DNA of 5,315 bases, taken from assembly GCA_011390985.1 (NCBI GenBank), contig JAABRJ010000145.1:1-5315 (forward strand), written 5' to 3'. The notes beneath the pieces were generated by a model that ran no database searches, was not told where the DNA came from, and worked only from the letters and a program-made list of their open reading frames with translations. This DNA is from Desulfobacteraceae bacterium (GTDB lineage: Bacteria; Desulfobacterota; Desulfobacteria; Desulfobacterales; JAABRJ01). The translations under genes were made by a program, and so were the position numbers. Every line of letters starts with the position of its first letter. Position 1 is the stretch's first letter. Below, in pieces: positions 1 through 5,315 of the stretch.

Positions 1-356
1 AGGGTCTTGGCTTTGCGGGTGGCCTCGTCGGGATCCCGGGTGACCCAGGAAACCTGCTCGCGGACCGACGCCATCTGGAACATGTAGGGGTTCAGGCCGG
101 CCCGCTGACAGGCTGCCCGGAAGGTCTTTTCGTGGAACCGCGGCGAACAGGAGGCCACCACCACCCGGTTGAGGCCGTACGCGCGGATGTCCTTTTCGAT
201 CATTTCCTGGCCGGGGTCTGAGCACATGAACTTGTAGTCGCGGGCCACCACCACGTTTTTCAGGTTGCGGGCAAAATCGGCAACCTCCTGCACCCGGACC
301 CGGTAGGAGATATTGATGCCGCAGTGGCAGATGTAAAACCCGATTTTGATGGCCAT
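1..356 (-). CDS. hdrA: HdrA-like heterodisulfide reductase subunit A, N-terminal part (cut by window edge)
   Basis: Seen: the first 118 codons of a gene that runs off the left edge. The protein opens with MAIKIGFYICHCGINI, giving a CHCG motif (Cys10, Cys12). Further cysteines sit at 44 (KFMCSDPGQE), 70 (VVVASCSPRFHE) and 83, followed by GLNPYMFQMASVREQVSWV. Known: this order of motifs is the N-terminal iron-sulfur domain of HdrA, the FAD and Fe-S subunit of cytosolic heterodisulfide reductase-type complexes. In methanogens these carry out flavin-based electron bifurcation; in sulfate reducers related HdrA proteins occur in Hdr/Flox-like modules of redox metabolism. The flavin domain and later ferredoxin motifs lie outside the window, so QmoA-like or other HdrA-family proteins cannot be fully separated. 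The ATG is supported by GGGAG six bases upstream, and no earlier in-frame start is visible nearby. It lies 35 bp after the receiver-protein gene, so the two are probably co-transcribed. Confidence 0.86.
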   Translation of the reverse strand, partial: MAIKIGFYICHCGINISYRVRVQEVADFARNLKNVVVARDYKFMCSDPGQEMIEKDIRAYGLNRVVVASCSPRFHEKTFRAACQRAGLNPYMFQMASVREQVSWVTRDPDEATRKAKT

Positions 357-362
357 TGGTCT

Positions 363-367
363 CTCCC
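363..367 (-). promoter_or_regulatory. Ribosome binding site of the hdrA-like gene
   Basis: On the minus strand the sequence reads AGGGAGAGACCA directly before ATG. GGGAG lies six bases from the start codon, a normal Shine-Dalgarno distance, and fixes the start of the partial gene at 356. Confidence 0.7.
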
Positions 368-391
368 TGCTGGTGCCGGCGCCGATGACCT

Positions 392-811
392 TCAACCGGT
401 CGCCGGGGCGGACAGTTTTTGCACCTGGCGCAGCAGTTCCTCGGCGTCAGGAGGGGTTTCCAGGTAGCACTCCGGCTCCCGCAGATCCCGGCCGCCGGCC
501 GAGGCCTGGGCCTCGGGGTAGAAAAGAAAGATCTTTTTACCGATGGCCGACAACATGATGACCGGAACGGTCCGCAACTGCTGGTCGCATCTCAGGTTGA
601 CATAGAGGGTGATGCCGCCGTCCGCGGTCATCATGGCGTTGAGGATGATGCAATCGGGGTTGAGCTGCCGGGCCTTGGTCAGGCCTTCGGCCGGGTCTCG
701 GGCGATGATCGGGGTGTACCCGTTGGCCGCCAGCAGCGTGGCCATGAAGGTGACCATGTCGGCTTCATCATCGACGATCAGGATCTTTTTGCTGCCGGTC
801 TCCTGGCTCAC
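392..811 (-). CDS. Degenerate receiver-only response regulator (phospho-Asp replaced by Asn)
   Basis: Seen: with the GTG start the product is 139 residues, a single CheY-like receiver domain and no output domain. The N-terminal acidic pair is present (ILIVDDE, Asp14-Asp15) and the beta-4 Ser is present (VIMLSAIG, Ser88). The phospho-acceptor position reads CIILNAMM, with Asn58 (codon 638-640) for Asp. The usual Lys of the K-P motif is Thr119 in YLETPPDAEELL (codon 455-457). The distance from Ser88 to Thr119 is 31 residues, against 22 in the receiver of the nearby kinase and in CheY, so the beta-4 to beta-5 part is extended (KKIFLFYPEAQ and following). Known: Asp and Lys are needed for canonical phosphorylation and switching. 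Inferred: a pseudo-receiver acting by protein contact rather than phosphotransfer. It precedes hdrA by 35 bp, probably in the same transcript. An ATG at 877 would add 22 residues, but it has no ribosome binding site and the extra residues do not look like part of the fold. Confidence 0.85.
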   Translation of the reverse strand: MSQETGSKKILIVDDEADMVTFMATLLAANGYTPIIARDPAEGLTKARQLNPDCIILNAMMTADGGITLYVNLRCDQQLRTVPVIMLSAIGKKIFLFYPEAQASAGGRDLREPECYLETPPDAEELLRQVQKLSAPATG

Positions 812-817
812 GATGGG

Positions 818-822
818 CTCCT
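818..822 (-). promoter_or_regulatory. Ribosome binding site that decides the GTG start of the receiver gene
   Basis: The minus strand reads CCCCAGGAGCCCATC followed by GTG at 811-809. AGGAG is a strong Shine-Dalgarno six bases before the GTG. The in-frame ATGs farther upstream (877 and 850) have no comparable motif, so the GTG is preferred although it gives a shorter protein. Confidence 0.7.
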
Positions 823-939
823 GGGGTAAACGGTCGGGGCGCAAGGGCATCGTTGAACTCAGCACAGCATTAACCATGCCGGTTGAAGGAACAGTTTGAA
901 TTTAAAATGTATTTCAGTTTTGAAGGTGGGAACGGCGGA

Positions 940-955
940 AGCGGAGACTGTTCCA
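940..955 (-). promoter_or_regulatory. Weak sigma-54 promoter-like match
   Basis: The minus strand reads TGGAAC, five bases, then CCGCT. The essential GG and GC doublets are ten bases apart, as in the -24/-12 consensus TGGCAC-N5-TTGCA, but the two T's before GC are both C. It points toward the receiver gene, about 130 bases upstream of its GTG. Such matches occur by chance, and no enhancer site or sigma-54 activator is visible in the window. Confidence 0.18.
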
Positions 956-976
956 GGGGGCTCGTTGTTGCCGAAA

Positions 977-996
977 TGATGCATCAAAAGGCATCA
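977..996. repeat. Short inverted repeat TGATGC / GCATCA
   Basis: A perfect 6-bp inverted repeat with an 8-base loop (ATCAAAAG) in the leader between the kinase and receiver genes. The left arm overlaps an 8-base palindrome, GATGCATC (978-985). It could be an operator or a small hairpin in the leader RNA. It is not followed by a T-run in either direction at the distance expected for an intrinsic terminator. Confidence 0.3.
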
Positions 997-1012
997 CACA
1001 GGAGGCACCAGG

Positions 1013-1052
1013 AAAAATTTTTTAAAAATTTGTTTTTATTCCAAAATTTTAA
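1013..1052. other. AT-rich island in GC-rich DNA
   Basis: Of 40 bases only three are G or C (1032, 1041, 1042), in a window that is otherwise clearly GC-rich. Runs of A and T alternate, which suggests bent or easily melted DNA. Such islands in high-GC genomes usually mark promoters (UP-element-like) or sites for nucleoid proteins. It lies about 200 bases upstream of the receiver gene. Confidence 0.5.
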
Positions 1053-1055
1053 GCG

Positions 1056-1076
1056 TTGCATAAAGAGATGCAGCAA
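1056..1076. repeat. Imperfect inverted repeat just after the kinase gene
   Basis: TTGCAT (1056-1061), six bases AAAGAG, then ATGCAGCAA (1068-1076). The arms pair over 5 bp directly and over 6 bp if three bases bulge. It starts 9 bases past the kinase stop codon in the minus direction. The stem is short and AT-rich, and the T-rich stretch that follows is interrupted, so it is at best a weak terminator; an operator role is equally possible. Confidence 0.25.
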
Positions 1077-1084
1077 TTGAAACA

Positions 1085-2671
1085 TCAGCGTTCAGGAGGC
1101 GAGGTGCCGGCGGGTGCCAGGGGCAGGTGCAGGGTGAAGGCCGCGCCATTGCCCGCGACGTTTTCGGCCGTAACCGTGCCACCGTGGCGCTGCATGATGC
1201 CGAACACCGTCGACAGGCCCAGCCCCACACCGTAGCCTTCGGCCTTGGTGGTGAAAAAAGGCTCGAAGATGTGGGGTAGATCGGCGGTCGGGATCCCCGC
1301 CCCGGTGTCTGTGACGGTGATGGTCACTTCCCTGCCGCAAGGGCTGCGGTCGGCCTCGAGCCGCAGGCTGCCGCCTTCGGGCATGGCGTCGATGGCATTG
1401 AAGATCAGGTTGATGATGCACTGCTGCAGCTGGTTGGCGTCCCCCCGGACCGGGGGCAGAGCATCGGCGATAACGAGTTCAAGCTGAATCTTCTGCAGTT
1501 CCAGCTTGTGGCGGCTCATCAAGGCGCAGCGGTTGAGAAGGTCGTGAAGCGCGAGTTCGGTCATGGCTGGCGGCGATTTTCGTGAAAACGCCAACAGACT
1601 GGCGACAATTCGGGCGCAACGGTCGGTTTCACTTTCCACCAGCGCAAGGTAACGGCTGAAATCCGCCTGGCGGGTCGCCTCCAGCGGTCCGCGCTTCAGG
1701 ATCCGCAGCATCAGCCGGGTATAATTGAGGATCCCGGCAAGCGGGTTGTTGATCTCGTGAACCACGCTGGCGGCCAGACGACCCAGGGACATCATTTTGT
1801 CCTGGTGCAGGATACGGGCCTGGTCGGCCACCTCCTGTTCCAGTCGCCGGACTTCGCGCAGGTCCCTGAAAAAGCAGACCAGTCCGCCCATGGCACCCGG
1901 TTGGGGCAGAATCGCGGCCGAGGCCTGAACCGGAATGCTCTGGCCGTCTTTGGCCATCAGGGCGGTTTCAAAAAGCGCCAGGCGGCCGCGGCCGCCCCAC
2001 TTTTCGGCCGCCAGCGCCCGCCTGAAGCGCGCGTCTTCTCCGGGGTGAAACAGGCCTGCCAGCGTCATTTGGCCGACCGCTTGCGCCCGGGTGTAGCCGA
2101 GCATCCGCTCCAGGCTGCGGTTGAAGATCACCACGGCGTCATCCCGGTCACACCCCAGGATGCCGTCCAGGGAGCCGTCGATCAAGTTTCGCTGAAAGGC
2201 GAAAGTGTCGATCAGCTCCCGGGCCGTGCGCGCCCAGCCCGCCTCCAGCAGGGTGGTGTAGTCCTGGACCTGCTGTCGGGCCCGGAAACGGTCGCGCGCC
2301 CGCTGCAGCGCCAGAAAGAATGCCTCGTCATGGAGCGGTTTGGTGATAAAATCAGAAGCATCCAGTTGCAGGGCGCGGATGGCGAGGTCCATTTCGCCGA
2401 AAGCGGTCATCACGATGACCTCGATCTCCGGCTGACGCTGCTTGACGGCGGCCAGCAGCTCCAGGCCGTCCATGACGGGCATGCGGATGTCGGTGATCAG
2501 GATCTGGGGGGCAAAACTTTCGCACCGGGACAGGCCGCCGGCGCCGTCGGCTGCGGTTTCAACCTGGTAGCCGGCGTCTTCCAGGGTAATGCGCATGACC
2601 TTGCGGATGCCCTCCTCGTCGTCGACCAGGAGGACCCGCCAGTCCATGGGGGCAGGGGGCAGGGACGGCAT
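1085..2671 (-). CDS. Hybrid sensor histidine kinase: receiver-PAS-HisKA-HATPase
   Basis: Seen: 528 residues, no signal peptide or membrane segment, so a cytoplasmic sensor. A receiver domain fills residues 12-125, with Asp17-Asp18, phospho-acceptor Asp61 (ILITDIRMP), Thr89 and Lys111 (ITKPL) all intact. A coiled-coil-like linker follows, then a PAS domain at about 160-275 (GILGCDRDDAVVIFNRSLERMLGY, given by positions 170-193). The HisKA domain has the phospho-accepting His305 in VVHEINNPLAG. The HATPase domain has the N box (Asn421, Asn425), G1 box (DTGAGIP, 455-461), F box (EPFFTTK, 470-476) and G2 box (GVGLGLS, 481-487). All catalytic parts are present, so the kinase should be active. Inferred: an upstream kinase may phosphorylate the N-terminal receiver and thereby gate the kinase core; the PAS ligand is unknown. 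The ATG at 2671 is backed by GGTGA six bases before it; the ATG at 2647 has no such site. It starts 29 bp after nrdG, suggesting co-transcription. No DNA-binding partner is encoded in the window. Confidence 0.92.
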   Translation of the reverse strand: MPSLPPAPMDWRVLLVDDEEGIRKVMRITLEDAGYQVETAADGAGGLSRCESFAPQILITDIRMPVMDGLELLAAVKQRQPEIEVIVMTAFGEMDLAIRALQLDASDFITKPLHDEAFFLALQRARDRFRARQQVQDYTTLLEAGWARTARELIDTFAFQRNLIDGSLDGILGCDRDDAVVIFNRSLERMLGYTRAQAVGQMTLAGLFHPGEDARFRRALAAEKWGGRGRLALFETALMAKDGQSIPVQASAAILPQPGAMGGLVCFFRDLREVRRLEQEVADQARILHQDKMMSLGRLAASVVHEINNPLAGILNYTRLMLRILKRGPLEATRQADFSRYLALVESETDRCARIVASLLAFSRKSPPAMTELALHDLLNRCALMSRHKLELQKIQLELVIADALPPVRGDANQLQQCIINLIFNAIDAMPEGGSLRLEADRSPCGREVTITVTDTGAGIPTADLPHIFEPFFTTKAEGYGVGLGLSTVFGIMQRHGGTVTAENVAGNGAAFTLHLPLAPAGTSPPER

Positions 2672-2700
2672 TTCCAGTCACCGCAGGGTCTATTTCGGGT

Positions 2701-3399
2701 TCAGCGCACCAGGCACTGCCGGACATGCGGGGCGGCAAGCCTGCGGAAGTTTTCCAGTTCGGCGGCCGTCGCGCCGCGGCGGGAGCCCGTGAAAAAGCGC
2801 GGGTCCATGACCGTTTCCGGTCGGAAGGTCTGAAGAACGTAGCGCTCGGCGCCTGCGATGCAGCTGGTGATGGCGGTGATGATGGCGGGATCCACGAACG
2901 GCTGCACGCAGGTCGTGCGGAACTCGTATGGCCGGCCGGAGTGCATGATGAGATCGATGCTGGCCAGAAGACGCGCGGGGTCGAGGTCGGCTGCCAGGCC
3001 CGGCACGTAGCCTTCCGGTGCGGTTTTGATGTCCATGGCGATGTAGTCCACGAGGTTGTCTGCCAGCAGGCGGCGGATGGCATCGGGGTTGCTGCCGTTG
3101 GTGTCCAGCTTGACCGGATAGCCGGCTTCCCGGATGCAGCCGCAGAGCCCTGCAAGATCGGGCTGCAGCGTCGGCTCGCCGCCGGAAACGACCACGGCGT
3201 CCAGCAACCCTCTGCGCGCCGCTAAAAAGTCGAGGAGCCCGCAAAGGCTCAGATCGCCGCCGTCTGCCGCGCTGCCCCGCGCCAGGCCGGGGTTGTGGCA
3301 GTAGGGGCAGTGAAAGTTGCACCCCGACAGGAACACCACGCAGCTGATCCTGCCGGGGTAGTCGATGAACGAGTTTTTCTGTAGACCACCGAATATCAT
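2701..3399 (-). CDS. nrdG: Anaerobic ribonucleoside-triphosphate reductase activating protein (radical SAM)
   Basis: Seen: 232 residues. The start IFGGLQKNSFIDYPGR leads into the radical SAM cluster motif C-x3-C-x2-C (Cys27, Cys31, Cys34 in SGCNFHCPYCHNP). The SAM-binding GGEP follows at 73-76, with DTNGSNP at 99-105 and DYIAMDIKT at 118-126. Known: this is the NrdG2-type activase, which binds a [4Fe-4S] cluster, cleaves S-adenosylmethionine reductively and makes the glycyl radical on NrdD. It acts in the cytoplasm under anoxia. The gene directly follows nrdD, its substrate protein, with a 38-base gap including the start side, and precedes the hybrid kinase by 29 bp. The length fits this subfamily and the C-terminus is complete. 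The ribosome binding site is weak (only GCGG near the ATG), so translation may depend on ribosomes arriving from nrdD. Pyruvate formate-lyase activase is a related family, but the nrdD neighbour and the opening motif favour NrdG. Confidence 0.93.
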   Translation of the reverse strand: MIFGGLQKNSFIDYPGRISCVVFLSGCNFHCPYCHNPGLARGSAADGGDLSLCGLLDFLAARRGLLDAVVVSGGEPTLQPDLAGLCGCIREAGYPVKLDTNGSNPDAIRRLLADNLVDYIAMDIKTAPEGYVPGLAADLDPARLLASIDLIMHSGRPYEFRTTCVQPFVDPAIITAITSCIAGAERYVLQTFRPETVMDPRFFTGSRRGATAAELENFRRLAAPHVRQCLVR

Positions 3400-3418
3400 T
3401 ACCGCAACGGCTTGCTGG

Positions 3419-3437
3419 GCGGCTCGCGGGCAGCCGC
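3419..3437. repeat. Inverted repeat between nrdD and nrdG
   Basis: GCGGCT and AGCCGC form a perfect 6-bp GC-rich stem with a 7-base loop, starting immediately after the nrdD stop codon in the direction of transcription. There is no T-run after it, so it is not an intrinsic terminator. It could stabilise the nrdD mRNA 3' end or modulate read-through into nrdG. In DNA this GC-rich a stem of this size can also arise by chance. Confidence 0.35.
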
Positions 3438-5315
3438 TCAGGCGACTTTAAAGGGTTTGCGCTGGGCATACTCCGCCTGCTTGCCGTTGTTCCACTGCCG
3501 AACCGGCCGCAGATACCCCACCACGCGCGAGTAGACTTCGGTTTCCTGGCCGCAGGTCGGGCAGGTTTGGCGCTCGCCGTTCAGATAGCCGCAGGTCGGG
3601 CAGACACTGAAGGTCGGTGTCAGGGTAAAGTAGGGCAGCCGGTAACCGGCGGCCACCTTGCGAACCAGGTTTTTGACGGTCTCGATGTCGGCGACCCTTT
3701 CTCCCAGGAAGAGGTGCATCACCGTGCCCCCCGTGTACTTGGTCTGGAGGTCGTCCTGCAGCGCAAGGGTTTCGAAGAGGTCATCGCTGAAATTGACCGG
3801 CAGCTGGGTCGAGTTGGTATAGTAGGCGGCCTCGCCCCGGCGCCACCCGTCATTGTTGGCCGCCAGAATTTCGGGGTGGCGCTCCTTGTCCAGCAAGCAG
3901 AGGCGGTAGGAGGTGCCTTCGGCCGGGGTGGCCTCCAGGTTGAAGATTTCGCCGGTTTCCTGCTGGATCGCGGCGATCCGCGCGCGCATGAAATCCATCA
4001 CCTCCAGTGCGAAGCGCTGGCCGCCGGCGGTTGTGATGTCTTCCCCGATAAAGTTCAGGCACGCCTCGTTCATGCCCACGATGCCGATGGTGGAGAAGTG
4101 GTTTTTCCAGTAAAACCCCGATCCGGCCTTGATTTCCCGAAGGTAGAACTTGGTGTAGGGGTAGAGGTTTTTTTCCGTAAAGCGCTCCAGCACTTTGCGT
4201 TTGATCACGAGGCTCTCCTTGGCGGCCTGCATGATCCGGTTGAGGCGGCTGAAAAAATCGTCCTTGTCGGTGGCCAGGAAACCGATTCGCGGCAGGTTGA
4301 CGGTGACCACGCCGATGGAGCCGGTCAGCGGGTTGGCCCCGAAAAGGCCCCCGCCGCGCTTCATCAACTCGCGGTTGTCCAGCCGCAGGCGGCAGCACAT
4401 GGAGCGGGCGTCCTCGGGGGACATGTCCGAATTGACGAAGTTGGAAAAATAAGGAATGCCGTATTTGCCGGTCATTTTCCAGACCTGCTCGAGGTTGGGG
4501 TTGTCCCAGTCGAAGTCCCGGGTGATATTGTAGGTCGGAATCGGGAAGGTGAACACCCGGCCGCAGGCGTCGCCCGCCATCATCACCTCGGCAAACGCCC
4601 GGTTGATCATGTCCATTTCAGCTTGGAACTCGCCATAAGTGGCCTCGCGCGCCACGCCCCCCACGATAACCGGATGGTCCCGCAGAGTGGTGGGGGGGTG
4701 CAGGTCCATCGTGATGTTGGTAAACGGCGTCTGGAAACCCACCCGGGTCGGAATGTTGATGTTGAAGACAAACTCCTGGAAAGCCTGCTTGACCTCGTCG
4801 TAGTCGAGGTTGTCGAAGCGCACGAACGGCGCCAAGAGCGTGTCGAAGTTGGAGATCGCCTGGGCGCCGGCCGCCTCTCCCTGAAGGGTGTAAAAGAAAT
4901 TGACCACCTGCCCGAGGGCCGAACGCAGGTGCTTGGGCGGCCCGCTTTCGACCTTGCCGGCCGCGCCCTTGAACCCCTGACGGAGGAGGTCCTTGAGGTC
5001 CCAGCCGACACAGTAGACCGAGAGTAGGCTGAGGTCGTGGATGTGCATGTCGCCGTTTTTGTGGGCGTGGCGGATTTCAGGGGGGTAGATCCGGCTGAGC
5101 CAGTACTCGGCGGTCACATCGGAGGAGATATAGTTGTTGAGCCCCTGCAGGGAATAGCACATGTTGCTGTTTTCTTTTATTTTCCAGTCCAACTTCTGGA
5201 GATAGTTTTCCACCAGGTCGACATGCGCCTTGGTGGTGATGTTGCGGATCTGAGCGTGCTGTTCGCGGTAGAGAATATAGGCCTTGGCGGTCATCAGAAA
5301 GGGGGAGTCGAGCAG
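3438..5315 (-). CDS. nrdD: Anaerobic (class III) ribonucleoside-triphosphate reductase, 5' end outside window
   Basis: Known role: reduces ribonucleoside triphosphates to dNTPs under anoxia using a glycyl radical. Seen, numbering from the Met at 5294: Cys95 in YCVGWDL, the adjacent pair Cys300-Cys301 in SMCCRLRLDN near the expected thiyl-radical cysteine, a C-terminal zinc site made of two CPTC pairs (Cys565, 568, 578, 581), and the glycyl radical motif RVVGYLRPV with Gly593 (codon 3516-3518). The C-terminus is complete. The reading frame continues without a stop from 5294 to the right edge as LLDSPFL, and no ribosome binding site precedes that Met, so it is internal. The segment LLDSPFLMTAKAYILYRE resembles the end of an ATP-cone allosteric domain, which is presumably encoded beyond the edge. 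The following gene is its activase nrdG. The CC pair and lack of Cys before the radical Gly make the thioredoxin-dependent subtype more likely than the formate-dependent E. coli/T4 type; that subtype call is inference. Confidence 0.95.
   Translation of the reverse strand: MLDSPFLMTAKAYILYREQHAQIRNITTKAHVDLVENYLQKLDWKIKENSNMCYSLQGLNNYISSDVTAEYWLSRIYPPEIRHAHKNGDMHIHDLSLLSVYCVGWDLKDLLRQGFKGAAGKVESGPPKHLRSALGQVVNFFYTLQGEAAGAQAISNFDTLLAPFVRFDNLDYDEVKQAFQEFVFNINIPTRVGFQTPFTNITMDLHPPTTLRDHPVIVGGVAREATYGEFQAEMDMINRAFAEVMMAGDACGRVFTFPIPTYNITRDFDWDNPNLEQVWKMTGKYGIPYFSNFVNSDMSPEDARSMCCRLRLDNRELMKRGGGLFGANPLTGSIGVVTVNLPRIGFLATDKDDFFSRLNRIMQAAKESLVIKRKVLERFTEKNLYPYTKFYLREIKAGSGFYWKNHFSTIGIVGMNEACLNFIGEDITTAGGQRFALEVMDFMRARIAAIQQETGEIFNLEATPAEGTSYRLCLLDKERHPEILAANNDGWRRGEAAYYTNSTQLPVNFSDDLFETLALQDDLQTKYTGGTVMHLFLGERVADIETVKNLVRKVAAGYRLPYFTLTPTFSVCPTCGYLNGERQTCPTCGQETEVYSRVVGYLRPVRQWNNGKQAEYAQRKPFKVA

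Larger units (their letters stand above)
812..1084 (-). promoter_or_regulatory. 273-bp intergenic leader/promoter region upstream of the receiver-hdrA unit
   Basis: This is the only long non-coding gap in the window; the other gaps are 29-37 bp. It separates the kinase stop from the GTG of the receiver gene. It holds an AT-rich island (1013-1052, 37 of 40 bases A or T) in otherwise GC-rich DNA, two short inverted repeats, and a weak sigma-54-like match (940-955, minus). A sigma-70 reading is also possible: TTGCTG (1076-1071) and TAAAAT (1051-1046) on the minus strand, but the 19-base spacer is too long to be convincing. I see no clear intrinsic terminator for the upstream operon. The claim that this region contains the promoter for the receiver and hdrA genes rests on position and composition. 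Confidence 0.5.

Noticed and set aside
419..829. 136-codon plus-strand frame opposite the receiver gene
   Set aside because: No recognisable fold; the minus-strand frame encodes an obvious receiver domain.
888..954. Perfect 8-bp inverted repeat GGAACAGT (888-895) and ACTGTTCC (947-954)
   Set aside because: The spacer is 51 bases and an 8-bp pair of this kind is expected about as often as not by chance in a gap of this size; no supporting feature.
1000..1005. AGGAGG on the plus strand, a perfect Shine-Dalgarno
   Set aside because: No ATG, GTG or TTG follows at a usable distance with a meaningful reading frame.
883..1080. 65-codon plus-strand frame in the intergenic gap
   Set aside because: No ribosome binding site before its ATG, low-complexity Lys/Phe-rich end produced by the AT-rich island, and no family resemblance.
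1040..1084. Intrinsic terminator for the nrdD-nrdG-kinase transcript
   Set aside because: The only stem is 5-6 bp, AT-rich and bulged, and the T-rich part after it is interrupted, so it does not meet the usual pattern.
1757..2833. 358-codon open frame on the plus strand opposite the hybrid kinase and the end of nrdG
   Set aside because: It crosses two clear minus-strand genes and has no recognisable domain; it is an antisense shadow of GC-rich coding DNA.
3567..5027. 486-codon open frame on the plus strand opposite nrdD
   Set aside because: It mirrors the codon pattern of nrdD, a common effect in GC-rich genes. The translation has no recognisable domain, whereas the minus-strand product has all class III reductase motifs.

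Overview
This is a high-GC window with every supportable gene on the minus strand. It looks like a strictly anaerobic bacterium, most plausibly a sulfate-reducing or syntrophic Desulfobacterota (former Deltaproteobacteria). The support is an oxygen-sensitive class III ribonucleotide reductase with its radical-SAM activase, an HdrA-type heterodisulfide reductase subunit, and many two-component proteins. The taxonomic placement is inference from gene content only.

Layout in the direction of transcription (right to left). From the right edge to 3438 lies nrdD, the anaerobic ribonucleoside-triphosphate reductase; its 5' end, presumably carrying the ATP-cone, lies beyond the window. After a 37-bp gap with a small inverted repeat comes nrdG (3399-2701), the glycyl-radical activase. 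Then, 29 bp on, comes a hybrid sensor kinase (2671-1085) with the order receiver, PAS, HisKA, HATPase. These three are tightly spaced and probably form one transcript. From 1084 to 812 is a 273-bp non-coding stretch with a sharp AT-rich island and weak inverted repeats, the likely promoter region for the next unit. That unit is a short receiver-only protein (811-392, GTG start chosen by a strong Shine-Dalgarno) and, 35 bp later, the start of an hdrA-like gene (356 to the left edge).

How the genes relate: NrdD makes dNTPs anaerobically after NrdG installs its glycyl radical. The kinase has all its catalytic boxes and an intact receiver, but no DNA-binding partner is visible here. The receiver protein next to hdrA lacks both the phospho-acceptor Asp (Asn instead) and the conserved Lys (Thr instead), and has a longer stretch between beta-4 and beta-5. 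It is therefore probably not phosphorylated in the usual way and may act as a protein-interaction module, possibly with the Hdr complex. That is the most unusual item in the window. The rest is recognisable anaerobe housekeeping, and I see no mobile element, CRISPR array, tRNA or rRNA.
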